DNA of 64,000 nucleotides from Eublepharis macularius (GCF_028583425.1 NC_072807.1:29579001-29643000); one strand, 5' to 3'. Positions 12,501 to 27,500 are shown, numbered from the stretch's first letter. The notes: a model not told the origin generated them from the sequence alone. Made by a program: numbers and translations.

Positions 12501-15500
12501 GCAAGCTATCCCTTCTTCTAGCTAGCTATCTCTTCTTCCTTCAAGGAGTTCGGGGTGATGTAAGTACATGGTTTCACCGCCTGCCCCTTCCAACCCTAGC
12601 TCATTAGCCTAAGACCCAGCCCTATAATCCAAGTTTTCTGGTTCAAGACATGGAGTCTTGGGCAATTGTTATTTCTAAGCATAACCTACAACACAGCATT
12701 GTTGTGAAGATAGGCAGCAACAGAAACAAAACCCAAGAGTTGTCCAAAGTTCTAGCCTGATCCAGAAGCCTTTCTCATTTTTCCAGGTCCGAGGGCATCA
12801 ATGGGCAGCCTACATGCCTAGATCTAGGGTCTCACAACTAGAGATGGGCACGAAACAAAATATGAACCAAAATCCATGACGAACCAGGCCGGTTTGTAGT
12901 TTGCAAACCAGTGGTTCGTCAGATCCCATTTCTGATGAACCACCATGAACTTTAGGCTGGTTCGTTTGCTTCGTTTTTTGGTTCGTCACTGCAGGCAGCC
13001 TGGTGCCGATCAATCAGTTTCCTAGGCAACAGGGGATGGACTTCCTGCAGACCTCCTGCTGACCCGGAAGTGACCTGCTGTCCCAGAAGTGATGATTTTC
13101 TGACCTGGATGTGACGTTTTCATGAACCGGGGGCAGGTTCATGAAAGTTCATGGTTCGTGGTTCATGAAATTTCATGAACCACATGGTTTGTTTTTTTCC
13201 CAGTTCATGCCCATCTCTACTCATGACACAGAGCAGCGATATGCTGTTCAGGATGGATTTCCTTTTACATCGTGTTTTTACAAGCTGGCTTTTTTAATTG
13301 AGGCAGGACAATGATTCTGCCTGACCCTGACTCATTTTGACATGAGCAGCTCTTGATTCTGACCCTGACTCATTTTGACATGAGCAGCTCTTGATCCTGA
13401 CCCTGACTCATTTTGACATGAGCAGCTCTTGATCATCTTCCTTCCCTCTGCAAACAGTAACTGTGTCACGGCTCTTTCCTGTTGGACATCATCTGTCGAC
13501 TACCCTATGTGAAAGCCAAAACACTAGCAAATGGGAATGAGCCGTTAAGGGACATAAAAAGAGAACTCTTATAAAGCCTGTGTGTCCTGGAGCCCTGACT
13601 GGAGGTGCTGGTTAAACCTCCACTAGATGCCAATCACTAGCAGAAAGCAAGAAATATATTTTGACTGCAGACAAGCCAAAGCAAGGCATACTGTAGGAAA
13701 GTGCATGATCCATCGGGCCATTAAAGACAGGCATCTATAGCTCTTAAATGAGGGTCCCATGCTGCCATCTATAATCCCACCCCCCTTTTGCTGGCTGTGC
13801 AGCACTGTGTGTGGACCTTTGAAGAGACATGATGAGAACTGGCTCAGCATCTTAGCTGGCAAGCCTGCCCTCCGTCCCTTGGATTTAATATTCTAATGCT
13901 GGTATTTCTAATGGACTTTGCTATGGCCTTGGGACAGCTGCCAGTTGATCAGGCCTGGAAAGAATTTTACCCAAGGTTGCAGTTCCAGGGGCTCACTCCA
14001 AGCAGTCCAGTACTCAGGGTACTTGTCATCCCCCACCCATATCACACCAAGACCTGAGGAATCTGTAATAAATACAGTTGCAGCCTGATTTTCACCAGGG
14101 ATATCTGCATTGCCCTTCCCTCTTTCCCCTTCTGACTGGCCTCTACTCCAGGCGCAAAGAATTCACCCATCTTCCTCCGTCATTGCTGGGCTGCAGCTAT
14201 CCTTCCACTTTGGGCAGAAGCCACTGCTGTCTCACTGTCTTCCTTAGTCATTGGGATCACGCCTTCCTCCTTCACTTGTGACTCACCGCTCCCATCCCCT
14301 GGACTGCTTTGCTGCTGAGTAGGGAATTGTTTTGATGAGAAATGGATGTGTACGGACGCCACCATACATCTCACCTTCCCCCATGTTTTGCTCTTCTTTG
14401 GAAATTTAAGCAAGTCCCTCCTCCTACAGGCAAGGAGTCTAATCTACATAACATATGGGAAAGAGTTATTATAGCCATACTTTTCCCTCTGAGCAATTTG
14501 CATCATTCACAGACGTGACCAACATTTTTAAACAACTTTGCCTTTAATATGAAGACGTTAGTAATCATAAGTTACTTTCATTATATTGATATCTGAAAAT
14601 CAAATTTCACCCATAGACTTCACCACTACAGGTCAAAACACACAAGACGCATGGACAAGTGTCGGATCCTGCAATGATCCCTGGGAATTATAGTTAAAAA
14701 AAACTATCCACTCAATGTGATTCTCAGCTGGGGAGGGAGTGGGGGGAGTTTCACACACACACACACGACACACACACACACACACGACACACACACGTGT
14801 GCACACGCGCACGCACACACACTCTCAAAAATCCTCTGAGAGGTGCTTTGCGAGCGAGAAAGAAAGCCAGTCCCTCCTATTCTTCTTCTCCTGGCAGGGA
14901 ATCGCAGCTCAAATTCCCCCCACCCCACCCCCATCTCTGAGCTGAAGGAAAACCAGCTGATGGGATTTTTGAAAGAGAATCAGCCTCTCTTTGAGAGAAT
15001 CTCTTTGAAAGACAATCTCTTCAGCTGAGCGGCTGTTCTTTGCCAGAAAAGCCACTTTGCTCAGAGGTGGGGTGGTGGTGGTTAGACTACCATTCCCAGC
15101 AAAGATTGCGGAACCAATCAAGTGCTCTTCACGAGAAATTCGTCTTGTGTGTTCTGACTCTTAAGTTGCCATACGTACTATCTGTTGCTTTAAATATGTG
15201 CTCTTGTGTCAGCCCTAGAATTGCTTATGTTCTGTTTCAGCATTTCTTCAACTCTGTATTGGATTCTTGCTAATGTTACGTCTTTGTAAATTTGTGTTTA
15301 TTCACCCTACGGCATTGTTTATGAAACTGTCCTTGATCCTGACTGTACTAATCTCACACTGTGTAATCCGCCTTGAGTCTCAGTGAGAAAGGCGGACTAT
15401 AAACGACAAATAAATAAGACAGACAGACAGACTTACATGTTCTGAGAACCTCGATAAAGTGATGGAACTCTTACAGCAGTTTTGCAAATATGTTCGTCAA

Positions 15501-18500
15501 AGTTACTAGGACTCGAACATTGAAAAGATATTTTTATCTGCTCCTCTCACTTGCAGGCTTATTCCCGCAGTCATTCCCTCTGCTTGTCAGACCAATGACC
15601 CACATTGCTCTGATGGTAATAAGGGAGCAATTGGTACTTTGCTTTTCTCGGGATGCTGCATCCATGAACAGAGACCCAAACTGCAGTTAAGAACATTTTC
15701 CTGGGATTAAGCCTCATCAAATAAAATGGGACTTACTTTTGAGTAGTTCGCTTTAGGATTGCTGTCTAACAGTGAAATCCTAAACAGAGTTACTCCAGTC
15801 TAGGCTTAGACTGGAATAACTCTGCTTACGAATTCACGGTAAGACATATTAGATGTTTGATATGACCAGATGGGGACACCAAACTAGAGGACTCTTAATC
15901 GGATATTGCTTATATCTTATGTTCTCAGTTCCCAGTGCGTTTGTTCATCTGTTTTAGTGCTATAATCAAACATTTTAAAGTGTTGAGTAATCCAGTTATG
16001 CACATTCTTGTATAAACCAGCCTTAAATGTTATCTATTATTACCATCATCCCTACGACTTCAGTACTTAAATATTTTTGCTCCAGAATGGAAAATCATTT
16101 CTATAGCAGACATTGTTGGGGAGTAGGAGAGGTCTTCCCCCAACAGAAGTATTTAATGCCACATGTATTTAGATTCATTTTGCTTCAGAGTTATGCTGAC
16201 AAGTGAACAAGTGTGGGTTGTAAAAGTGCCTTTTAGGCATGTGTTGATTATGCATAGAAGAACTTGCCTTTACAGGATATGTTATGGAACTTTTGGAAAT
16301 CTATATACAGCAGTGGTGTAGTATGGGAGAGGGCCAGAGGGGCGGTCGCCCCAGGTGCATAATTTTTAGGGGGTGCCATGCCACGCTGAGCAGGAGAGCC
16401 TGCACTGCATCTGTGGGAGGCCACCTGTGCCCCCTGGCCACCTGCCGTGGCAGCTTGCTCCCTAGGTGCCAAGCTGGCCCTCCTGCAGCAGCTGCTGGCC
16501 AAGGAGTGCGCCAAGCTTGTGGCGGCGGCACGAGTGGCTGCGCCATAGGGCTGCCCAGTAAGGGGCAGGGAGGCGAATGAGCTCCTGGGGGGCAGCCGCA
16601 CCTTGCATGATGATGTCACTTCTTGAAAGTGACGTCATCACGCAGTCTCGGGAGCGTGCGTGTGTGTGTGTAGTAACAGGAGCACCACCTACCTGGAGTT
16701 TCCCTGGGTGCTGCCAACTCACGCTATGCTGCTGATATAGAACAATGTAAATGACAGACTTTGCAGTTTGCTTTTTAATTGCCTAAATGCCTTTGTGAGT
16801 GGATAATTTGCTGTCCTGGAACAAGCCCCTAGCCCTTTCAGTGATTGTGCTTTATTTTTGCCCAGTGCATTTGGCTCAGAAATTCCATAGGAGATATCCA
16901 GAGCAGAAATCAAAGCCTTGCAAACCCCTCGGTTAGCTGTTTTGTTGAACTCATTCACACAACTTCTTCAGCATGGTATTAGCTGCAGGAAAATCCTACC
17001 CATTCTGGTTTTAAGACTCTGGCTGACATACATCTGTTGGTACAGTATTCAGGTTTTGACTTGCAAATTCAGAGATATGCTGGCCATGTGAGCTACTAAC
17101 CCACCTTCTGCTAGCAGTTTAGGGATGCACCACCCAAAAAACAAAGAGTAAGCACCAATTCACAGAGCAAAAGCTGCAGGTGCACACAAACAGTGCATTC
17201 ATGTTCAAGGGCGCTCCCACAAATGGTGAGTTTGAGCTATTTGGTGCACTCAGAACGAAGCATAAGTTTGATGCACATTTTATGATATTCATTTTGCTTT
17301 GAGGGCTGTCCTCCCCAGGACTTTTCAAGCAGACCTGCTTACTGGAGTACCATCACATGTCATGCGCATCCACGCCTGAGCTGATCTGTATCATGTTAAG
17401 AAATTCTGTGCTGCTTTGAGAGAACTCGGCTGGAAGAAGTGGGAACAAATCTAAGAAACAGATGATTAAGAAATGCTCCGCAACTGCACACACTCAAACA
17501 AGGTGCTTGATACCAGAAAAGGAAGGAAGGAAATCAGAGGCTGGATTAGGAGGGCCATTAGTCCACCTAGCCCTCAAGCTTAAAGAGAGCCTCAGATTTA
17601 GACCCTTGTTAATTTTTTGGCTTTTGATAAATTTTGCAACTTGCTTTTATCCTCACCCAGTGTTGTCTGTGGCATTATATACTGTTGAGGTCCCTCCCCA
17701 AACTCTGCCATCCCAACCCAGACGTGGCAACCTTTGGCCCAGGCTTCTCTGGACTAGGGTTGCCAGCACTGATTTGTGAAATTCCTGGAGATTTGGGGAG
17801 TGGGGCCTGTAGAAGGAGGGCTTTAGAGAAGGAAAGGATCTCATGGAGTATAAGGCTGTAGATTCCACCCTCCAAAGCAGCCATTTTCTCCAGGGGAATT
17901 GATCTCTGTAGTCTGGAGGTAAGTCGTAATTCTGAGAGATCTCCAAGCTTCACCTGCAGGATGGAAACCCTACTCTAGACCTGTGAGACTGTCTGGGAAG
18001 GAGAAAAGGAATGGCCATTAGCTTCCTCTTCTGCCTAGCAGAGATCAAAGGTGATGTGTAGAGCAAGGAGCCAGTGCCTTATCCACACAGGTCCCCTGAC
18101 AGCTGTGTGCATTCTACGCAGCTACTTAAATACATAGAACTGCCCCTCTGCCAGTCTAGGCTGTTTCATTGAAGTTATTAGCAGTTCTGGTCTGGAGTCT
18201 TTTTTTTTTTGCTTTAATTGGCATGATTAGAAATAGGTAGCCAGATGGGTGAAAGGTTGTTGCCTTGATGAGTTCTTAGCCTGTTAAAAAAAGGTTGCCA
18301 AGGCAACTGGCCTAGCAATGACATGGGATCTTATTAGAGCCCCAGCTAGGACACCCAGTTGCTTAGCTACTGGCCATGACTGTGACATTTCTGCAAATGA
18401 CTCACCCCATTAGTATAACTCAAAGCAAATATTTTGCACTCCCGTTCAGACCCCAGATGGTGGGTCTGTAAGCGTAGTCTTGATTGGAAATAGAGCCACT

Positions 18501-21500
18501 TGGTTGTGGCTTTCCATCTCCCTCTGTCTCTCCTGACCTTTTCCAAAATATGATGCATCAAAATGGCCTTGAACAATGCACTCTGCATCTTTGAAGGCCT
18601 GTGAAGGATTAAAAGAGAAAGCTCACTGCATTGCATGATAAATGGGCCTTACACCCAAAGCCAGTAATTTGGGTGCCTTTTGAACTCTGAGAAACTTGAG
18701 GGCTCCCAACTTTCTGTTTAAAAAGGAAATTATATTTCTAGCTTTTCTGAATGTAGAAGTGATAGCAAAATGACAGTCAGTTGGAGTTGGAAAAGGCCTA
18801 GGAATCGAGAAGAAAGAAGACTGAATACCTTATATGTCTTTCAGTTCTGTAATTTGTAACTGTGTACATCAAAATCTGTCACAAACCAATTCAGGTTTTT
18901 CACATCTGAGAGTTGCGATTTTAAAATGTGTAAGCAGGCACCATTCAAACTGCTGGTTCTCATTTTCAAAGCACTGAATTGTTTGGGACTGGTGGGGGCG
19001 GGGGCTGTCTTTGTCCTGCCTTCATGAATCTGGCTATCTTTTAAGAGCTCATTAAGAGCTTTCCTTCTGAATCTGAAGCGAGGTGGGTGGCTACCTTTTT
19101 TGTTTAAGAGTTCCCAGCCTCCAGGTGGTAGCTGGATATCTGGATCTTTCCAGATCAGTTGCACGGGAGAAAAAATGGCTGTCCTGGGAGGTGGACTCTA
19201 TGGCATTATACCCTGCTGAAGTCCCCTCCCTCTCTAAACCCCTCCCTCCTCAAGTTCCACCCCAAAAATCTCCATGACCCAACCCAGAGTTGGCAACCCT
19301 AACATAAAGGTAGCCATGCTGGGTCAGAAAATGTTCCCTCCAGTCTAGTTTCTTGCTTCCAAAAGAGGCCCAAAAAGTGGGAGCCCACAAGCAACAGCCC
19401 TTACACGCATGACAATGTTGACAAGGAGAGGCCTCTAACAAGAAGAGGAGCTCTGCCTTTGAACCCAGAGCCCCCCTTTGGTGACTGAGATTGCCAAGCA
19501 CAGACCTTGCCGTGATAAGGACATAGATGGGCAGGACTGTTAAATAGCAAACTGGCCTGTGGTTCACCGTTTCAAATCCAGCCCTAGGAAAGCCGGGAGG
19601 AGAGGGCAATAAACCTGGCAGAGCAGTACCCCTCCTTGGGATGTTTGTATCCTGTGAGTTGTTCTAGCCTTCTGGGTGCCATCATAAAACTGGCTTCATG
19701 TCCCACATGTGCTTAAGTGAGAAAGGGACAGCTGGCACATGGAGTTTGGGAGAGGCTGGTTTTAATTCCCGGGGAGAGAGGGAACTCCCCCCCCCCACAC
19801 CGGAGAGTGAGTTTAAAAAGGCTCTGGTGCCTTTGTGTGGGTTGGTTCATAAGGATGGAGAAAGGAGTGCACTAGAGGTGAGCTAAGCCCCCAAGTGATG
19901 AACACCTCTTCTTGCAGGTGATGTTTCAGCTACTATTTGGTAACTCTCAAAGGATAGTTAGCGATCAGACTCTCTGTTTCCTTTTCTTTCTTTTATTAAC
20001 TATTAATTCTTGTGTGCTGCTCCTTCCTACACATCATTGTGCTCTCTGTGTTTTATATCCTGCGGTAGTGCAATAAAGATCTTTCTTTGGGTAAGTGAAG
20101 ATGTGTCCAAACCTCACCCATGGACCTCCGGCTCCGCCATTCGCTCTGTGAACACACACGGAGGCTCACTAGCTTCCCAAACTGCTAGTGAAGGGTTACA
20201 CCTGTTTCAGTTTGGATGGTGGTGGCTACAGAAGGAACCAAAGAACTGGGAGGGAGAAGACTCCCCCCCCCTTGGTCATAATTGACTTATCCATAAATCT
20301 ATCCACTCCCTTTAAAATCCAGCTAAGCCCAGGCCATGACATTCACCACATTTTGTGGCCTGGAGTTCCACAAGCCAACTACATGTCATGTGAATCAATA
20401 CTTCATTTTTTCCTCTAGTGCCAGTTAGTTTCATAGGGTGACCTCAATTTCTAGGACAGGGAGAAAAGTTTATCTCTCTCTACCTAATTTTGCCTAATTT
20501 TGTAGACCTCTATCATGTGACTTAAATCATTTTCAAGAGGCATTTGAACCATCCAAAGGGGACAGTTCTTTCGGCAGTTGTTAGCCATAATGCCAAAGGG
20601 AACCTCTACCTTTAGAGGCAGTGTTCTACTGAATACCAGTTTCCCCCATTTGTGGGCTTCCCAGAAGCACCTGGATGGCTTTGAAATAGGATGTGGAACT
20701 AAATAGACCCTTGATTGGATCCGTCAGAGCTACTCTTCCATTGCTAAGTTTTAATTGGAATAGGTGGTGGTGGGGAGTGCCATCAAGTCATAGCGGACTT
20801 ATGGCAATATCTGGCGGGGTTTTCATGGCAAGAGACTAACAGAGGTGGTTTGCCATTGCCTGTGTCTACAACCCTGCTCTTCATTGGAGGCCTCCCATCC
20901 AATTACTAACCAAGGCTGGCCCTGCTCAGCTTCTGAGATCTGACAAGATCAGGCTCACCTAGGCTATCCAGGTCAGGGATATTAGATGAAATTAGTCTCT
21001 TGCTGAATAACAATGGGCTGCTTTGGCTGCCTTGTCTACACATGGGATTCATGGCATTTTATAATCATCAGCAGCATTGTGTCATAGGGCATTGTCTGCA
21101 CTCCACGGGGGACAAATCCATGACTTTGCAAATGTGTCAGATCTAGTCCCCCCAGGACTGCAGCTGAAGAACAGTCATTTTCTGTTTTCCAGAAAACCTC
21201 GATGCAATGATCGCTCTGCAGACAAGAAAGAAACTTGAGAAGCCCAATACCAAAAGCAAGCAGTTGTCAGGTATTTTTTTCTGTTACCGTGTCATTTTTT
21301 TAACAAAGATTTTCCTGGAAGATTCATTGAGTTAGTAGACTGTTATTCAACTAATGTGAACAATGAAAACCTGGATTGGTTGCATGCCTCTTCCATTCCC
21401 TGATCCACATCTGGAGTGATTTCTTTTCCTTATTTCCCGTGTTTCCAGTTGTCCTTTGTTGACTCCCACCCTTGGTGGGCCCATAGCTGGGTGGTTGAGC

Positions 21501-24500
21501 CCATGCTTTTGTGCAGAAAGTCCCAAAGTTTAATTTCTAGGGCTACTACTTAAAAGGATGTCAGGTACCAGGAATGGGAAAGACCATTTCTTGACAAGCT
21601 CTCCCAGTCAGAGTGGACAAGGCTCATGGGCCAGTGTTTGCCTCAATATTAGGCAGCTTCCTATTCACTGGTACTGTGATTAATCTTTGCTGCCTTCAGG
21701 AGGTCTGATGGACTCCTGTTGAGCATATCTGCCATATTACAGAATCACACAGAATTACCGAGTTGGAAGGGGCCATACAGACCTTCTAGTCCAACCCCCT
21801 ACCCAATGCAGGATGAGCTTAAAGCATCTCTGACAAATATTCATCCAGCCTCTTCTTGAAAACTGCCAGTGAAGGGGAGTTCACCACCCCCCTAGGCAGC
21901 TGATTCCACCTTTGAACTACTCTGACTGTGCAAAAGTTTTTCCTAATATCCAGCCTTTCTGCATGCAATTTAAGCCTGTTGCTTTGGGTCCTATCCTCTG
22001 CTGCCCACTGGAGCAGCTCCTTGCCCTCCTCCAAATGACAGCACTTCAAATACTTAAAGAGAGCAATCATGTCACCCCTCAATCTCCTCTTCTCCAAACT
22101 AAACATTCCCAAGGCCCTCAGCCTTTCCTTGTAGGGCTCAGTCTCCAGACCCCTGATCATCCTCGTCACTCTCTTCTGCACCCTCTCCATTTTGTCCACA
22201 TCCTTTTTGAAGTGAGGCCTCCAGAACTGCACACAGTACTCCAGGTGCAGCCTGACCAAGGCAGTATAGAGAGGGGCTATGACCTCCTGCGATTTCAATG
22301 CAATGGCCCTTTTGATACAACCCAAGACTAAGTTTGCCTTTTTTTGCCACCACATCACACTGACTGCTCCTATCAGCAAACATCCAGGTCAGTACACAAA
22401 AAACAGGGGCATATGAATAGCGACCAACTGATGCTGTTCACAAGGAATTGAATCAGTGTAGGTTTATCTTATTCTTTCTGTTGACCGATGGTCTTTTCAG
22501 GGTCAAAAGGGTGGTAGCCAATAAGACAGTCCCTCCAAAATGGATAAGGGGCTTTAGAAATCCCTATACTTTCAGCAATACCAGACTTAGTAAAGGGATG
22601 CTGTGATTGCAACCTCTCTAGACAAGAGCACTGAAGAGGCTGACAGCACAAAAGCAGCCGCGGCTAAAATGGAAAAAGAATATGAAACGCTGAAAGATTC
22701 CACAAAAATTGAAGAACAAAATACAGGAAACAGTGAAGAGCCAAAAGGTAAGTGAGATTTTTCTACTGCACATTTCCAGATTGTTTCTGGCATATATCAT
22801 CAAAAAGCTTTCCAGATACTGCAGAATTGTGGCTGGGATCCAAAGATCATCCTTTAGCTTGCCCAAAGACTTACTTTGTCTGTCTCTCTGTCTTTGAACG
22901 GCATGCCCACAAGCTGTATCCCAAACTGTTTTCAAATGCCCCTCCATTCCAAAATGATCTGCCATTTGACATGGGAAGAAGGATGGCTGTTGGCCAAAAA
23001 CAAATCTCTCAGAACATACAGGATTGGTTGCTTGACTCTGTGGGGAATAGCCCCAGTGGCAGAGTATATATTTGTCTGTAGAAGGTCTCAGGGGCAATCC
23101 TTGGAATTTCCAGTTCAAAAGATCTTGTACAGCTCTCGACTAGTGACCAGGGCCGTGTTGAGGTACACAGAGTGTTGGACTTGGACTAGAGAGACGTGAG
23201 TCCAAATCCCACTCAGAACTTAAGGTAGGCTGGTTTAGGCCAGCCACAACTATCTTGACAAACCTCACAGCATTGTTACAAGAAAATAAGAGAGCCCCAT
23301 GCCTGCTATGGGGAGGTTCTTGCGGAAAGATTGAGAAAATAAGATCTCACCAGACAGCCCTGATAAAGAAGGAAACGGAAAGATAAGATCCTTGGTGGCA
23401 CTAACAGAAGTTGACCTACTGAACTGAGAACAAGCTGTGCCGTTACATTTTCTTGCACCAGTTTTGCTCACCAAATCCAGGACATTCAATATACCACTAT
23501 AGCAGGCGATTCCTACCTAATGGCATCCGTACCTTTTAAAAGCGTAAAATCATTAGTGGGTTCAATAGTCTGGGTTGAGAATATTGATTGGTCTGTAACA
23601 TGAGAGAAGGGGGGGCGGGATCAGAAGTCTGAGATTCATTTCCAGTAGAGAATTCCACCCTTTGGACAGCTCAGAATGAAACAGGGAAGATGGATGAGGT
23701 GGGTGCTTTCAATAATCATTCCCAGCCGGCATCGTCACTTGCGCAGCTTGGCATACAGCCTTCACAATTTGGCATGCAGTGAATTGCTAAACAGGAAGGT
23801 GCTCCTGTTTTTTTATCTGTGAATGGTTCATTCGCACAGGCCAGTCACCCCTGAGTTGGCATCTGTGACCTAGCCCCCCCCACCCAGAGATTTATGGTGC
23901 TTGCCCTTTGTTTATGAAGTCACCATTTTATATGTCTTGTATTGTGATCTTCTTCTTCCCCATCCCCAAAACCCTGCAGGAGTGAGGGATTCTAGGGCCA
24001 GTGCTATCAAGTTTCTTTCCCTTTGAAAGAGAAAGCACTGGGATTTTAGGGTATTTTTGTAATTTCCTTTATTTATATTGAAGTAGAACACGGGTGGAGG
24101 TAAAGAGGCATTCCCACAAGGGAGCAGCTCTGTGACTTCTAATCAAATCACAGAGGGAGGTCTGGTGCCCTGCAGCTCTCTCTCCCTCTCTCCCCCTCCC
24201 GGCCTCTTTCCCTCTGCCCCCACTGCAGATCAGTAGACAACAGTGGCAAGTGGGGAGGCAGAAAAGTGCTGGTTGAAGTGCCTTCTGTTAGCAGAAAACA
24301 CAGATCCAAATAATGGTTGCACACATTTTACTTTCTACAATTTCCATTTTTACTGGTATACATACAGGATTTGTGTCATGTCTATCTGTACCCTAAGACA
24401 GAGATGATTTCTTATCAGTTGGCTCCATGCTGAAGAAAATACAGAGCCAATAAAGAACATTCATATCCTTTTGTCAAGTCCATCAGGTGTTACTTGTTGA

Positions 24501-27500
24501 CCAAATCACTGAGACAGGCTCATGCAGTTTTATGAGGCAACTAACTCATAAATGCATCATATTTTATTGTGCAATTTTCATCCTTTTTAATTTGACCCTG
24601 TGGAACGGCCTGCCTGAGGAGGTCAGGAGAGCCCCCACTCTCCTAGCTTTCCGCAAATGATGCAAAACCGAATTATTCAAAAAGGTTTTTGTATTGTAGG
24701 GAAGGGATCTCAAGTGCTTCGCTAATGAGTTCGGGACTGTAGACTTCACCACTATGTTGCCTTACATACTATCTGTTGTTATAAATCTGTGTTCCTATGA
24801 TATACCTGTGCTTCATGATGTCTAATATCAGCCCTAGAATTGTTTATGTTCTGTTTCAGCATTTCTTCAACTCTGTATTGGATTCTTACTAACGCTATGT
24901 CTTTGTAAACTTGTGTTTATTTACTCTATGGCATTGTTGATGGAAATGTCCTTGAAATTGGACTGTACTATTCTCACACTGTGTAATCTGTCTTGAATCT
25001 TGAGTGAGAAAGGCAGACTATAAATGACATACATGCATACGTTCATACGGGTATACGTGCATACATACATGCATACATAAGACAGACATATGGGTAAACC
25101 AGAGAAGAATATGGTTGTAGCGTGGATGCATATACCACATACTAATCTTCTATGCTCTTTATTCAAATATTCCCTGGCTGCTGGAACTCAATTCACTTGT
25201 TCCTCAAATTACCGTCTCTGGATGAGATGAGACATGCAGAGATGGGAATAGGGAGCTTTCCAGGAGGCTAATAGCTCTTGTCTTATCTGACAAAATTTGA
25301 GCATGTTACATCCACGATGCTCTCACAAACTTGAAAGTCTTTTCAAAGCCATTAAACTATTATATTACTCCAGGGACCTTGTTAAGTTAGCTTTGAACTA
25401 ATTTTGTCTTGGTTGCCCCATTGGCAAAACTGGCTCTCTCTCATTTAGCATTTAAAACACAATGAATAATATGGGCAATAGAACAATAATTATAATGATA
25501 ATAATAAAACATTTTTCCACTTGGAAAAGATGGCCATGTACATTTCGGCTTGTAGGGCTGAAGCAGACATGAGGAAAATCACAGATCTCTGTCAGTATCT
25601 AAAAGGTAAACTGCACTCACACAGCTACAATTTAGTTTTAAAAAAATAGCATGACACACTCTCACATTATATAACTTGGAGCGGGGCACAATTACCTTGA
25701 AATTAATCTAGGAAAATGGACAGAGAAAGGGTTGGGTTCAATTTCAGTTACTCCTGGGAGTATTGTATTCTTTTGTTGGAAGCTGCTTTGAACTTTGGAG
25801 AGGAAAATATGAATGTTTAAAATAAACACTGGGGTGGATCCAACCGGCTTTTACATCCAATCTCACCCAACTCTGCTCTTTCCTACAACCGTGTCTCACA
25901 TGGATTTTGTCCATGCATGTCCTGTGAGGATCCCCTCCTCCCCAGCACAACCTTTTTGGGCAATTAAAGGGGATCCTTTCTCCCTTTTTCATCAGCAGAA
26001 GAGTTGGCTGGATCCACCCCATTCCCAATAGTAATAACGACTGCAATTCTAGGGAAGGATAGAACCCAGCTATGCTTCAAAGTGGACTCTTCCTTACTAA
26101 TTTAGCATGTAACAACTGCTAGTTTTTTCCATTAAACTAAGACTAATGTTAGGTTTAATTAAAACATTGTGTCTTAACAAAGCTGTATACTACGAATTGC
26201 TGATACACTGATTCTTTTTGCTTTTCAAGGGAAAGCAGAAGCATACTTGGAAGCCATCAGAAGGAACATTGAATGGCTGAAGAAACACAACAAGCAAGGA
26301 AACAAAGAAGGTAAATTTGTGAAAACTGAGGGTGTGAGATGTGTTACAGTCATCTTGGAGTTTGGCTTCATAGCCTGAAGCGTTGAGCAAAAGAGTGGCG
26401 CAAAAGAGAAAGACAATAGTATAGTCTTGGGTAGTTAGCTGTTTTGGTCTATAGTGGATAAGCAAGACTTGAGTCCAGTGGCACCTTAGAGACCAACAAG
26501 ATTTTCAGAGTGTAAGCTTTCAAGAGTCAAATTTCCCTTCTCCAGATAACTTCTTCATAGCATAGGTGTCATTTGACCATCTTTGTGAAGAGTGTCCCAT
26601 GAAGAGGAGGGGGAGCATCACAGAGATAGCTCTATCACCACCACCTACCTTCTGAAGGATGAGTTACCCAGAAAAGGACCATCTGAAGATGTTCGCCAAG
26701 GACAGGCAGGTTCATATGGGAGCTGTTGGGGAAGAAGCAAACAACAGCATTTGATCAATGAGGGGGAATCGGAAATTAAGCTAAATTACAAGAAACGGGA
26801 CAAGACATGTTGCTGACAAGGTCGTGAGTTATGTACTTATTTATACCCCGCCTTCTCCCCAATGGGGACACAAAGAGGTTTACATAATTCTCCATTTTAT
26901 CATCACAACAACCCTGTGAGGTAGGTTAGGCTGAGAGGGTGTGGCTAGCCCCAGGTCACCCAGCAAGCTTCCATGGAAAAGTGAGGATTTGAACCAGGGT
27001 CTCCCGGATCCTAGCCTGATGCTCTAACTGCTACACCAGTCGAGCTCTGGAATCAGTCCCAAGAAAATTCTACATTTGTTAATGTTATTCGCAGCAGATC
27101 AGGAAGATATTACTGGTTTTTGCTAATGGGCTCATTATTACACTTTCCTCCAGAACTTAACAAGGTTAATACACTTTGCCTATTAATTAGCAGAGCCCAA
27201 GGAAACATATTTTCATGATTACCCATAATATGCAAATTTGTGACAACCTTCCCACTTATATTAGCCCACTTCATCTGGGAGATGATACCAAATGCCAAAA
27301 TGAACATTAAGGAAATGACATGAAGATTTAGCTTGCATATTTAATTCAGATAAGTTAACGGAGCGATTGGAGAATGTCCTCATTATCCAGGAAGGGGGTT
27401 ACAGCAGCTTTGTCGTTATCATCGGGTTTGCAGATATATTCACAATGAGCTGATTTGCAGGGCAGTCCTAGAGATTCTGGAGTCCCAAGCAAGGCTCAAG

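Noticed and set aside
13321-13434. CRISPR-like array
   Set aside because: The units are direct tandem copies with no spacers, in a vertebrate intron.
22487-22618. Possible extra SCG3 exon after cttttcag
   Set aside because: In the phase required by the preceding exon it hits a stop within a few codons.
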